64,000 nt of DNA from Spirosoma rigui (lineage in GTDB: Bacteria > Bacteroidota > Bacteroidia > Cytophagales > Spirosomataceae), in assembly GCF_002067135.1 (NCBI RefSeq), contig NZ_CP020105.1, positions 4,278,001 to 4,342,000 on the forward strand, given 5' to 3'. The notes under the pieces are model-generated. The model was given only the letters and a program-made list of their open reading frames with translations, searched no databases and had not been told where the DNA came from. Of the stretch, positions 27,339 to 35,831 are shown piece after piece. The stretch's first letter is position 1, and each line of letters begins with the position of its first letter. Made by a program: the position numbers and the translations under genes.

Positions 27339-28403
27339 ATGAGAAAAACCACAATTCAATGGCTGCTGGCCATTGGGTGTCTGTGTATTACCGTAACGAC
27401 ACAGGCGCAGGAACGCGGACGATTTAAAAACAATCTTCGTATTTCGCCCAAAAACCAGCAAAACACCAATGCCCCGGTCGTTGATCAGCCTCAGAAAGCG
27501 GACGACCAATTTGAACAGGAGGCCCCAAACCTGCGCTTTAACAGCCAGTTTGAGCCCAAAAAAGAACTTAATCCGGTCGTTAGTGAAGATACAAGCCAGA
27601 TCGATCAGGGCGAAACCAGCGTAGTTGAAGTAATCGATTCGGTACTGGTTGGCACTGAATGGGTCAAGATCGCCGATTATTATGCCGTCTGGGATTCACG
27701 TACCATCGACCCTTACAACATCAACCCGCTTGAGTTCAACGAGTCCATCGATATCAAGCTTTACGACCCGCCGGCCAACCGGTACTGGTCGGCCCCCCTC
27801 GACGAAGGAAAAATGACATCGAACTTCGGGTACCGCTGGGGACGCTGGCATACCGGCACCGACCTGGATCTTGAAACGGGCAACCCGGTCTATGCCGCCT
27901 TCGACGGAATCGTGCGGGTTGTGGGCTGGGACGGTAACGGCTATGGTCGCTACGTATTACTTCGACATTATAACGGACTCGAAACGCTGTACGGACACAT
28001 GTCCAAACAGACAGTTGAAACGGGACAGTTAGTCAAAGCGGGCGATCAGCTTGGTCTGGGCGGTAGTACGGGCCGTAGTTCAGGGCCGCACCTTCATTTC
28101 GAAACCCGTTATGAGGGCAACCCATTCAGCCCACTCAACATTTACTCATTTCCGGCCAATACAATCAACTCCGACCACTTTCTGTTGACGGGTAATGTGT
28201 GGGACTACCTGCGGGGCGGTCACTCGGCCGATATGAGTTTCAAGCCCAAGTTCAAGCGAACGGTTCTGCACCGGGTTCGGTCGGGCGAAACGGTGTCGAG
28301 CATTGCCAGCCGCTACGGTATGTCGGTTTCGGCGCTCATCCGGAAAAACCACCTCTCTTCGCGGGGGCGTATCAAGCCCGGGCAGAAGCTGCGGGTGAAT
28401 TAG
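27339..28403 (+). CDS. M23-family peptidase with C-terminal LysM domain
   Basis: A 354-residue exported protein. A signal peptide ends near residue 24 (TTQAQ), and a low-complexity charged region follows to about residue 120. The lysostaphin-like M23 domain carries the zinc residues HTGTDLD (H and D) and GPHLHFE near 210-275. A LysM domain starting VRSGETVSSIA covers the last 45 residues and should bind peptidoglycan. All catalytic residues are present, so it is likely an active murein endopeptidase in the periplasm. The start at 27339 gives the signal peptide; a longer frame overlaps the trxB stop and adds a second, weaker hydrophobic stretch. Confidence 0.88.
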   Translation: MRKTTIQWLLAIGCLCITVTTQAQERGRFKNNLRISPKNQQNTNAPVVDQPQKADDQFEQEAPNLRFNSQFEPKKELNPVVSEDTSQIDQGETSVVEVIDSVLVGTEWVKIADYYAVWDSRTIDPYNINPLEFNESIDIKLYDPPANRYWSAPLDEGKMTSNFGYRWGRWHTGTDLDLETGNPVYAAFDGIVRVVGWDGNGYGRYVLLRHYNGLETLYGHMSKQTVETGQLVKAGDQLGLGGSTGRSSGPHLHFETRYEGNPFSPLNIYSFPANTINSDHFLLTGNVWDYLRGGHSADMSFKPKFKRTVLHRVRSGETVSSIASRYGMSVSALIRKNHLSSRGRIKPGQKLRVN

Positions 28404-28427
28404 TCGTCCATCTATTGGCAAATCAGG

Positions 28428-28467
28428 GAGCTTCTCCGCGTAACCAGCGCCGGGAAGCTCTTTTTTT
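28428..28467 (+). terminator. Intrinsic terminator
   Basis: A GAGCTTC-containing stem (28428-28438 with 28451-28460, one bulge) is followed by seven T. It lies about 25 bp after the M23 peptidase stop codon. Confidence 0.85.
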
Positions 28468-28587
28468 GTCCTCCCTCACCAGGAAAGCGTGGACGTCAGC
28501 TGCCACGCTTAAAAAAGCTTAAAATCCAGTTCGCCTTGCAACCAACCGGGCCATTCGGCAATCTCCTGGTAAATTAATTTATTTACT

Positions 28588-29154
28588 ATGAGACATTTTG
28601 TCCTATTACTGGCGCTAGTCCTCCCCCGCCTGAGCGTTGCCCAATCCGCACCGGACGCCGGGAATCCGAATTTCCTGGCAAAGGGCCAGGTTGTCGTGGG
28701 CCTGAGCGTGGGCTCAGGCTACAAGGGTAATAAACCCGAAACCCGTTCCCTTATCCCCCGCCTTCACTATTTTCTGGCCGACGGTTGGTCGGTTGCGGTC
28801 GAGGGGCGTTACCTCAAGGCTACGTCGCTGTACGATTTTACTTACCTCGGTGCGGGCCTCTCAACCCGCTACTACGTGGTCCGGGGAAAGCACCTCGCCG
28901 TCTTCGCCCAACTGGGAGCTTTGTACGGCCAAAGTACGTACCACCGGTTTGACCCGACCGACTACCTGGCCACCATGAACGGAGTTAGAAACAGTAACTG
29001 GCAAACCAGCGCCGGGCTGGGTGTTCAGTACCGGGCTGGAAAGCGCTGGTCGATTGAGGCCCAGGCAGAGCGAAACTGGCTGCCAGCGTCCTACCTCACG
29101 CCCGCCTATAACCGCTGGCAGGCCGGTATCGGCCTCAATTATCATCTCCGATAG
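28588..29154 (+). CDS. Outer-membrane beta-barrel protein
   Basis: A 188-residue protein with a signal peptide (cut after SVAQ, near residue 19) and a mature part of alternating hydrophobic and polar strands rich in glycine, tyrosine and arginine. The sequence ends in a typical barrel strand with a basic terminus (YHLR). The size suggests an eight-stranded barrel of the OmpA/OprF-like outer_membrane beta-barrel families. No binding or catalytic motif is apparent. The start is the only ATG that gives an intact signal peptide. Confidence 0.75.
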   Translation: MRHFVLLLALVLPRLSVAQSAPDAGNPNFLAKGQVVVGLSVGSGYKGNKPETRSLIPRLHYFLADGWSVAVEGRYLKATSLYDFTYLGAGLSTRYYVVRGKHLAVFAQLGALYGQSTYHRFDPTDYLATMNGVRNSNWQTSAGLGVQYRAGKRWSIEAQAERNWLPASYLTPAYNRWQAGIGLNYHLR

Positions 29155-29211
29155 CCATCAATGCCAGTCCCTTATCGGCCCGTTTATACCCGTCCTGTAC
29201 CGCCGTTGCAG

Positions 29212-29219
29212 TAATTTTG
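29212..29219 (+). promoter_or_regulatory. -7 promoter element for the PhyH-like gene
   Basis: TAATTTTG fits TAnnTTTG exactly. It predicts transcription starting near 29226, about 90 bases before the ATG at 29315. Confidence 0.45.
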
Positions 29220-29314
29220 CGCCATGGGTGGTAAACCTGTGGTGCATTGACTACTGTTTTGACCCCTGTATGACGCCGGGACGGTTTCGCTTCCCACGAT
29301 CTGTTTTCACAGCT

Positions 29315-30094
29315 ATGGCTAACGTATTGACTGAACCGCAAATCGAGCAATTCATCAGGGATGGATTTGTACGGCTGGATAACGCTTTTTCGCCTACCCT
29401 CGCTCAGGAGGTGCGCACCCTACTCTGGCAGGATATGAGTTGCGACCAGACGGACCCGAGCACCTGGACGCAGGCCGTTATTCGGCTTGGGATGTACGCG
29501 CAGCCCCCTTTCATCGAAGCCGCTAACACGCCAGTGCTGCACCAGGCGTTTGACCAGCTCGTTGGGGCTGGCCGGTGGCTTCCCTGCAGGAACATGGGTA
29601 CTTTTCCGGTCCGATTCCCCTCCACCGACGAGCCTCCTGACGCGGGCTGGCATGTGGACGCCAGCTTCCCGGGAACTGACCCCGGCGATTATACGGCCTG
29701 GCGGATCAACAGCCGGTCAACGGGACGAGCGCTGCTGTTGCTATTCCTCTTTTCGGACGTCGGTGCGGACGATGCCCCGACCCGAATCCGGATCGGTTCG
29801 CACCAGGAGGTTGCCCGGCTGCTGAAACCGTTTGGGGAAGCGGGCCTGTCATTCACGGAACTGGCCGGCAAGCTCCGCCAGTTGCCGCCGGGTGACGAAA
29901 CTGCTGCTACTGGAAAAGCCGGTACGGTTTACCTGTGTCACCCGTTTCTGGTTCATGCAGCGCAGGCCCATCGCGGAAAGGAGCCCCGGTTTCTGGCGCA
30001 GCCCCCCTTACTGCTTGCCGATGCGCTACGCCCTGACAGACCGGCTGAGGGGCTTGTGCCGGTAGAAGAAGCCATTCGGCGCGCCCTTCTGTAA
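29315..30094 (+). CDS. Phytanoyl-CoA dioxygenase (PhyH) family protein
   Basis: A 259-residue non-haem iron(II)/2-oxoglutarate oxygenase-like protein. The iron-binding HxD lies in GWHVDAS (near residue 112), and the distal histidine lies in HPFLVHAAQAHRG (near 210-220). An arginine shortly after it (RGKEPRF) could bind 2-oxoglutarate. The open frame extends upstream into the previous gene, but the ATG at 29315 starts the PhyH-like region LTEPQIEQFIRDGFV directly. The substrate is unknown, and nothing in the context points to one. A long hairpin follows. Confidence 0.8.
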   Translation: MANVLTEPQIEQFIRDGFVRLDNAFSPTLAQEVRTLLWQDMSCDQTDPSTWTQAVIRLGMYAQPPFIEAANTPVLHQAFDQLVGAGRWLPCRNMGTFPVRFPSTDEPPDAGWHVDASFPGTDPGDYTAWRINSRSTGRALLLLFLFSDVGADDAPTRIRIGSHQEVARLLKPFGEAGLSFTELAGKLRQLPPGDETAATGKAGTVYLCHPFLVHAAQAHRGKEPRFLAQPPLLLADALRPDRPAEGLVPVEEAIRRALL

Positions 30095-30098
30095 AACC

Positions 30099-30147
30099 AA
30101 CCGCCGGCATACGCTATCCAGGTGGGTGATAGCGTACGCCGGCGGTT
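30099..30147. terminator. Long hairpin between convergent genes
   Basis: Arms of about 20 bases (30099-30118 and 30128-30147) pair with a single A-C mismatch. The element sits between the PhyH-like gene and the convergent DUF5694 gene and has no long T-run. Confidence 0.75.
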
Positions 30148-30176
30148 CAGGCAGGGGCGTTAGGACGCCCCTCCGG

Positions 30177-31103
30177 CTACCTTCCCGGACTGATACGGGT
30201 TGCTGTCCGGGCGGGCTTTTTCTTTTGTAACGCCTGCCCAACGTAGCTGGCTACGGGAATAACGGCATAGTCCGGGTCATCGGCCAGTATTCTGGTCAGG
30301 GCAGCAGCATGACGCTGACCCATTATAACGAGAATCCGCTGGTTTTTCTGGGTTAGCTGAAGCCCAACGATATTGGCGTAAATCCGCAGTTCGCGGTTGT
30401 AAAAATGACTGATGAAATCAGCCCCCACGTAATCATACGAGATACGGCTGCTATCCAGCATTGGATCGGTGGTGTCCAGGAATCCCTTTCGCACTTTGGC
30501 GGGAGCGACAAACAAGGAGTGATACGTCTTTTGCAACACGTCCGGCGAGTTAAGCGTCAGGAGGTATTCAGATACCGTCGTCTTACCCGACTGGAACAGG
30601 CCGGTAACCTCGTTACCCAGGCTGGCAAACGCGTTCATTTCGTTCAGGTAATAATCAACACGCTCACCCTTTTTCAGCATCCGGTTAGAACTGCCGCTGT
30701 AATAGTCAATGCCATACACCCGCGGGTGCCCCAGCTCCCGACCGAGGGCGTAGGCCAGCTGGTGACTCTCCGACCGCCCATAAGGCAGATCTGTCAACTG
30801 CAGCTCTCCCGCTTTGTAGCGCTTGTAAACACTATCAACATCAGCCTGCTCGCGGGGCTCCCGCTCAATGAATATTACATCTGGTTTGAAACGAGCCAGG
30901 TCACTGCGAAGCTGGCTTAATTCCCGCTGGCGTCGTTCGTGAAACAGATCGGCCAGGGGGGCATTTTTGTAAAAGCCGGTCTGGCCGAAATGGGCGCTGC
31001 CCAGCAGCATAATCTGGGTCTTGGCCGGCTGCGACTGTGCAACAAGACTTAGTTGGCAAACAGAAAACAGGAATGACAGAACGGGTACACGAAATCGATT
31101 CAT
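30177..31103 (-). CDS. Secreted DUF5694 / TraB-like protein
   Basis: A 308-residue protein with a signal peptide ending near residue 23. The mature part starts IMLLGSAHFG and continues with FIEREPREQ near residue 75 and IMGQRHAAAL near 262. This GxxH, E, GxRH pattern resembles the erythromycin-esterase/TraB/TIKI superfamily, whose members are metal-dependent hydrolases. In Bacteroidota the set is usually labelled DUF5694 with no assigned substrate. Active-site residues are present, so hydrolase activity is plausible but unproven. The upstream intergenic region is nearly 500 bp and carries two palindromes. Confidence 0.7.
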   Translation of the reverse strand: MNRFRVPVLSFLFSVCQLSLVAQSQPAKTQIMLLGSAHFGQTGFYKNAPLADLFHERRQRELSQLRSDLARFKPDVIFIEREPREQADVDSVYKRYKAGELQLTDLPYGRSESHQLAYALGRELGHPRVYGIDYYSGSSNRMLKKGERVDYYLNEMNAFASLGNEVTGLFQSGKTTVSEYLLTLNSPDVLQKTYHSLFVAPAKVRKGFLDTTDPMLDSSRISYDYVGADFISHFYNRELRIYANIVGLQLTQKNQRILVIMGQRHAAALTRILADDPDYAVIPVASYVGQALQKKKPARTATRISPGR

Positions 31104-31212
31104 AAGTGCTTATCCAGGGATGAAGATGGGCAATAGGGTCCGAACAATTGCCGTGCCAGTCGGCCGCCCCGCTGAGCGTCAGCGTCATCCATACAGCCGG
31201 TGTTTTCATTTC

Positions 31213-31247
31213 GTCCGTAAGTGGACAATTTATGTCCACTTACGGAC
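31213..31247. repeat. Perfect 15-bp inverted repeat with 5-base loop
   Basis: GTCCGTAAGTGGACA (31213-31227) pairs perfectly with 31233-31247 around the loop ATTTA. Each arm also contains the smaller GTCC/GGAC repeat. It lies between divergent genes, so it is more likely an operator or the end of an unseen short transcript than an ordinary terminator. Confidence 0.75.
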
Positions 31248-31379
31248 CTGGCTCGTTGCCGGACTGCAGCATTCTAACCGAATCCTGTATCAGTGCTATT
31301 TGATTGTGTTTAGCCAACAAACTACCGATAAAGAAAACAAACAACCTTTTTACCAAATAAACTTCTTATTTTTACAATA

Positions 31380-31395
31380 ATACTTAACTAAGTAT
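31380..31395. repeat. Operator-like inverted repeat
   Basis: ATACTTA-AC-TAAGTAT is a perfect 7-bp inverted repeat with a 2-base spacer in AT-rich DNA, about 200 bp upstream of the response-regulator gene. The size and symmetry fit a dimeric regulator site, but no function is shown. Confidence 0.45.
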
Positions 31396-31595
31396 GTTCT
31401 CGAATTATTGCCCGGCTGCTCAACACGACTTGACGCCCTGGTTACTTCTCAACGCTCATCATAGTAACACCAATCCGGCTTTATCTGGCCTTTAAAAATA
31501 ATTTGTTAACATTTTGTAAATTATTGTAAATAAGCAAGCCAGTAGCTAATATTGTTGTCGTTCACCTGCTTCGTAACTCGTATTGACTGTATTTT

Positions 31596-32000
31596 ATGTC
31601 CACTTCACCAATCCCCTCTGTATGGATTCTTGACGATGATCATGACGATCTTACGTTTATCCGCCTGGCCTTTCAGGCCAGCCAGCCTTCAATCGATGCC
31701 CTGACGATCAGCAACAGTGATGAGCTGCTGCCCTTGCTTGCTTCCACGAAGGAACGCCCCCGGCTACTTTTGCTCGATATTAATATGCCACGCAAAAATG
31801 GGTTCGAAACCCTCGCTGAACTGCGCAGCCTGCCCGAATACGCCGAGCTTCCCGTCATTATGTTTACCACCTCGTCGAATTCAGTGGATCAGGCCATGTC
31901 GATGGCGTTGGGCGCCAATCAATACCTTACCAAACCCGTTGGCTACAATCAGTTACGGCAATTAGCCCAGAACCTGAGCCAGCAATGGGGACTGACCTGA
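31596..32000 (+). CDS. Single-domain response regulator
   Basis: A 134-residue protein that is entirely a receiver domain. The acidic pair lies in LDDDHDD (residues 13-18), the phospho-acceptor is D61 in LLLDINMPRKNGF, a T/S follows in MFTTSS, and the conserved lysine is in TKPVGY. No output domain is present. Such CheY-like or Spo0F-like proteins act by protein contact or in phosphorelays. A PAS histidine kinase gene lies 135 bp downstream on the same strand and is the obvious candidate partner. Confidence 0.9.
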   Translation: MSTSPIPSVWILDDDHDDLTFIRLAFQASQPSIDALTISNSDELLPLLASTKERPRLLLLDINMPRKNGFETLAELRSLPEYAELPVIMFTTSSNSVDQAMSMALGANQYLTKPVGYNQLRQLAQNLSQQWGLT

Positions 32001-32135
32001 TCCTTTTTGCCGTGACCGACCGTGTATGCTAACGCTTACCAGCTGGAGCCTGGTCGCCATCAACCGATAAATCCTTCCGCTTAACAACTCTACTCGATTC
32101 AGGGTTGGTCTATTGATGCAAGAATAACTGCTCTG

Positions 32136-34565
32136 ATGACCGACCCGATAGATTCTTCTGTAAACGACCGCGCGCTTGAAATCGAGCAACTTCAGTTCGC
32201 CCTGCAGGCTGCCGGCATTGGTACCTGGGATTACAACCTGGTAACGGGTCAGGCAAAATGGTCGGGCATCTGTAAGGAACTCTTCGGACTCCCAACCGAC
32301 GCCGTCATCACGGCAGCTACCCTGCTCGAACAGGTTCATCCTGACGACCGGGCGTGGGTTGGGAAGGCCAATATGCAGGCAATTGACCCACTCAGCGACG
32401 GCAGGCACGACATTGTCTTCCGGATCTGTTTAGCCGACAAACGGATAAGATGGGTTCAGGCTAAAGGAAAAACGTTCAAGAATGATCAGGGCCAGATCAT
32501 CCGGTTCAGTGGCACCGCACAGGATGTTACCCAGACAAAGCTGGCGCAGCAGCAGCTGGAAACGAGCCAGCAACGCTTTCGCAGTCTGATCGAAGAGTCG
32601 CCCGTGGCAACCTGCCTGTTCATGGGGCCAACCCACCAGATCGACATCGCTAACACCGTCATGCTGGGTTACTGGGGCAAGGGCCACGAGGTACTGGGCC
32701 AACCGTTTGCCGGGAGCCTGCCGGAACTCAACCAGCAGACCTTCGGAACGCTGCTTCGTCAGGCATTCGCCACCGGCATTACCCACGAAGAACAGAGCGT
32801 TCCTACCCGGCTGAATCGACACGGGGAATCGCACCTGCACTATTTTGACTTCACGTTCAAGCCCCTGCTGCATGCTTCCGGTGCCGTCTATGCCGTCCTC
32901 AGCATGGCTATTGACGTAACCGAGCGGGTTGAAGACCAGCAGCGCGTTGACCAGATTCAGCGGCAGGTGTTGACCTCTTTTGAACAGTCACCGGTTGGTA
33001 TCGCCATTGTTTCCAGTCCCGACCTAACCTTCCGGATGGTCAATCCGTTCTACGCCGAACTGGTCGGCCGCCCCCCGGGCGAGCTGGTCGGGCAAACCCT
33101 GCAGGATGCCCTGCCCGAACTTCGGGACAAGGGATTTAAGGAACTTCTTGAGCAGGTAGTAACCACCGGTGTGCCTTACATAGCCAGCGAAGTGGCCGTT
33201 GATATCCACCGACGCAACGGTCTGGAAACCATTTACATTGATTTCACGTACCAGCCCTGGCGGGAGGGCAACGAAACGGTTGGCATCCTGGTTGTGGTGG
33301 TCGACGTTACGGAACAGGTTCGGGCCCGCCAGAAGGTGGAAGCGAGTGAAGCCAAACTGCGTTCTATCATTGCCACCGCCCCGGCGGCAATGGGCCTATT
33401 TGTGGGGCGCGATCTGATTGTAGATATGCCCAATCAGGCGTTCATCGATATTGTCGGGAAGGGGCCCGACATTTCCGGTAAGCCACTAAGGGAGGTGATG
33501 CCGGAGCTGGAGAGTCAGCCGTTTTTACAGATTCTGGATGAGGTATTCACCGCGGGACGGATGTTCCAGAGCTTCGGCTCTCAGGTCGATATTGTGCAGC
33601 ACGGCGTCATGAGCCACAACTTTTACAACATCACATACACCCCGCTCCGCGACGAAAGCGGGGCCGTCTTCGCCATACTGGATATTGCCATTGATGTAAC
33701 TGCCGAAGTGAAAACCCGGCAGGCGCTGGAAGCCAGCGAAGCCCGTTTTCGTCAGTTGTCGGCCGATCTGGACAGCCAGGTTCAACTGCGTACCCAGGAA
33801 CTCGAACGGGCCAATGCCGTGCTGGCCGCTACCATTCAGGACTTACAGCGTTCAAATCATAACCTGGAGCAGTTTGCCTATGTAGCCAGCCACGACCTGC
33901 AGGAACCCCTCCGCAAGATCCAGTCGTTCGGAGATTTGCTTAAAAACGAGTACGCCGAACAGCTGGGTACCGGCATCAACTACCTGGAACGGATGCAGGT
34001 GGCCTCCGGGCGCATGTCAACCCTGATTCGTGATCTGCTTCTGTATTCACGCATTTCCACCGGGCGGGATACGAGCCCGCTCATTGCCCTGGATCAGGTG
34101 GTACGGGTGGTGGTCAATGACCTCGAGCTGCTCATTGACGAAGCAGGCGCCCAGCTAGCCATTGGTCCGCTACCCTCCGTAGCGGGCAACTCCTCCCAAC
34201 TGGAGCAGTTGTTTCAAAATTTACTCAGCAACGCGCTTAAATTCAGGAGAGTGGGCTCTCCCGCCTATATACGGGTTCAGTGCGAACAGGTTTTGGCCGA
34301 GCACCTCCCCCCGTTCGTCAAGCCGATACAGCCCGCGATGGCCTATCACCGGATCGACGTGATCGATAACGGGATTGGCTTCGATGAAAAATACGTCGAC
34401 CGTATTTTTCAGATATTCCAGCGCCTGCACGGCAAAAACGAGTACGCCGGTACGGGCATTGGTCTGGCCATCTGCGAGAAGGTCGTTTCCAATCACGGCG
34501 GGGCCATATCAGCCAGCAGCAAACCGGGTCAGGGGGCTACGTTCAGTATCTACCTTCCCGGCTGA
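32136..34565 (+). CDS. Four-PAS cytoplasmic histidine kinase
   Basis: An 809-residue soluble sensor kinase with no transmembrane segment. Four PAS domains lie at about 12-135, 145-265, 275-395 and 405-530, judged from repeats of the S-P-V/A core and closing DVT motifs. A coiled coil runs from about 535 to 575. The DHp domain has the H-box ASHDLQEPLRK near residue 588. The ATPase domain shows the N box NLLSNALKF, DNGIGF and GTGIGLAI. This kinase class often occurs beside CheY-like regulators in Bacteroidota. The signal is unknown; no PAS cofactor-binding residues stand out. It converges with the response regulator at 34576. Confidence 0.92.
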   Translation: MTDPIDSSVNDRALEIEQLQFALQAAGIGTWDYNLVTGQAKWSGICKELFGLPTDAVITAATLLEQVHPDDRAWVGKANMQAIDPLSDGRHDIVFRICLADKRIRWVQAKGKTFKNDQGQIIRFSGTAQDVTQTKLAQQQLETSQQRFRSLIEESPVATCLFMGPTHQIDIANTVMLGYWGKGHEVLGQPFAGSLPELNQQTFGTLLRQAFATGITHEEQSVPTRLNRHGESHLHYFDFTFKPLLHASGAVYAVLSMAIDVTERVEDQQRVDQIQRQVLTSFEQSPVGIAIVSSPDLTFRMVNPFYAELVGRPPGELVGQTLQDALPELRDKGFKELLEQVVTTGVPYIASEVAVDIHRRNGLETIYIDFTYQPWREGNETVGILVVVVDVTEQVRARQKVEASEAKLRSIIATAPAAMGLFVGRDLIVDMPNQAFIDIVGKGPDISGKPLREVMPELESQPFLQILDEVFTAGRMFQSFGSQVDIVQHGVMSHNFYNITYTPLRDESGAVFAILDIAIDVTAEVKTRQALEASEARFRQLSADLDSQVQLRTQELERANAVLAATIQDLQRSNHNLEQFAYVASHDLQEPLRKIQSFGDLLKNEYAEQLGTGINYLERMQVASGRMSTLIRDLLLYSRISTGRDTSPLIALDQVVRVVVNDLELLIDEAGAQLAIGPLPSVAGNSSQLEQLFQNLLSNALKFRRVGSPAYIRVQCEQVLAEHLPPFVKPIQPAMAYHRIDVIDNGIGFDEKYVDRIFQIFQRLHGKNEYAGTGIGLAICEKVVSNHGGAISASSKPGQGATFSIYLPG

Positions 34566-34575
34566 GTGAGCATGC

Positions 34576-34953
34576 TCAGGATAATTCAGGCTGAAGGCTG
34601 GCCATGAGTGAACGAACCATATCGTGCGACAGTGGCTTGGTATGGTAGGCCACTACGTTAGGAAACTCCGCGCACCGCACCCGGTCCAGCTGACTCGTTG
34701 ACGAAGTCAGAATGATAACGCGGTTGGTAAGACCCGAGTCCCGCATTAACTCCAGAAACCCCCACCCGTCGAGGTCCGGCATGTTCAAATCCAGAAACAG
34801 TACGGAGGGATTGATCTGCTTCAACTGCGAGAAGGCCACTACTGGCTCCGTAAAGTCATACACCTTTAGCGGCATGGGTTGTCGCGACAGCACCTTTTTC
34901 ATCATCAGGTTGCAGATCTCACTGTCGTCAACCAGCATTATTGTCGTTTCCAT
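34576..34953 (-). CDS. Single-domain response regulator
   Basis: A 125-residue receiver domain: acidic residues D9-D10, phospho-acceptor D55 in LFLDLNMPDLDGW, a T/S in ILTSSTS, and the conserved lysine in YHTKPLS. There is no output domain. It is the third gene of an apparent operon that runs AhpD-like, GAF-DHp protein, response regulator. The ATG at 34953 was chosen; an in-frame GTG at 34965 would start 3 bp after the upstream stop codon and cannot be excluded. Its likely phospho-donor is either the DHp-only protein, acting as a relay, or the PAS kinase encoded opposite. Confidence 0.88.
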   Translation of the reverse strand: METTIMLVDDSEICNLMMKKVLSRQPMPLKVYDFTEPVVAFSQLKQINPSVLFLDLNMPDLDGWGFLELMRDSGLTNRVIILTSSTSQLDRVRCAEFPNVVAYHTKPLSHDMVRSLMASLQPELS

Positions 34954-34968
34954 ACGTTGCAGCACCTA

Positions 34969-35826
34969 TCAGTCGGTAGAGATTATATCGGTATCAATGG
35001 TTTGGATCACCTGTTGCAGGGCGCGATCCAGATCGTTGGAGGTAGTTACGAGCATGGGCATGATCTCCTCAATAACTTCCTCGGGCGAGAGCGTTTCTAT
35101 CAGGTATGCCAAGCTCAGTATTCTCGACAGCGGCTCACGGATGGTGTGCGCATGCTGCCGGGACAGCTCCAGCAACCGCTTGTTTTTATGCTCCAGTTCC
35201 TGGGTCCGGGTTTGAATCACGGCCTCCTGGGTAGCAACCAGTTGAGCAATCACTTCGTTTTTTTCCTGAAGGCCAAGCAACGCCTGTTCCAGCTCTTTTT
35301 TGTTGTTCCCTAACTCTTCGATCAACCGGATGGACAGGAGCTTGGCGTGGAGATTTTCTATTGCTATCTTCAGAATCGGTACATCGGTGGATTGAAACTG
35401 CCGCTCCTTTCCCGATAAAACGGATACGATCAGGCCCGTATCTGTCGCAAATCCAACGTGCCAGCCCCAGCGCTGGGTAAAAGGGTTCACCGTCTGATCC
35501 ACGAACGGGAACAGGCTACCGGCCAGTTCAACCGGGTCGTCAACGATAGCGGGCAGACTGGTATGCTTCAGGGAGTGCTCATAGGCCAGAAGCAGCTTCT
35601 CGTCCCCACTTTCGACAGTGCAGCGCGAGGGATACAGGGTATAGATGATGTAATGTCCCTGCTGATAGAAACTAAACCGGATCAGTTGAAAGTCGAACAG
35701 GTACTTCATCTGGCTCTGCAAACACTGCTTCACTTGCTCGAGTGTACCCGAGCGGCTTAGTACGCTCGAAAAGCGCGACAAAGCTTCGTAAATGATACGG
35801 TATTTGAACGCCAGTGTGGTAGACAC
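34969..35826 (-). CDS. GAF-like sensor protein ending in a bare DHp domain
   Basis: A 285-residue soluble protein. Residues 1-165 have the alternating strands and helices of a GAF-like sensor domain. A coiled coil runs from about 165 to 220. Residues 222-285 match a histidine-kinase dimerisation domain, with the H-box HTIREPLSRILSL placing the phospho-histidine at H227. The protein stops right after the second DHp helix, with no ATP-binding domain and no room for one before the next gene 3-15 bp downstream. It therefore cannot autophosphorylate by itself. It could act as a histidine phosphotransfer protein, or be phosphorylated by another kinase. It starts 5 bp after the AhpD-like stop codon. 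Confidence 0.75.
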   Translation of the reverse strand: MSTTLAFKYRIIYEALSRFSSVLSRSGTLEQVKQCLQSQMKYLFDFQLIRFSFYQQGHYIIYTLYPSRCTVESGDEKLLLAYEHSLKHTSLPAIVDDPVELAGSLFPFVDQTVNPFTQRWGWHVGFATDTGLIVSVLSGKERQFQSTDVPILKIAIENLHAKLLSIRLIEELGNNKKELEQALLGLQEKNEVIAQLVATQEAVIQTRTQELEHKNKRLLELSRQHAHTIREPLSRILSLAYLIETLSPEEVIEEIMPMLVTTSNDLDRALQQVIQTIDTDIISTD

Positions 35827-35831
35827 AAGTA

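Larger units (their letters stand above)
31104..31595. other. Intergenic region of 492 bp with two palindromes
   Basis: No gene of credible length is seen between the divergent DUF5694 and response-regulator genes. The left half holds a perfect 15-bp inverted repeat (31213-31247). The right half is AT-rich, includes a 7-bp inverted repeat (31380-31395), and has a weak promoter match for the response regulator: TTG at 31524 and TATTGTTG at 31550-31557. Confidence 0.6.

Noticed and set aside
31021-31380. A 119-residue plus-strand frame between the DUF5694 gene and the receiver.
   Set aside because: It overlaps the start of DUF5694 on the other strand, runs through the palindrome and has no ribosome-binding site or recognisable domain.
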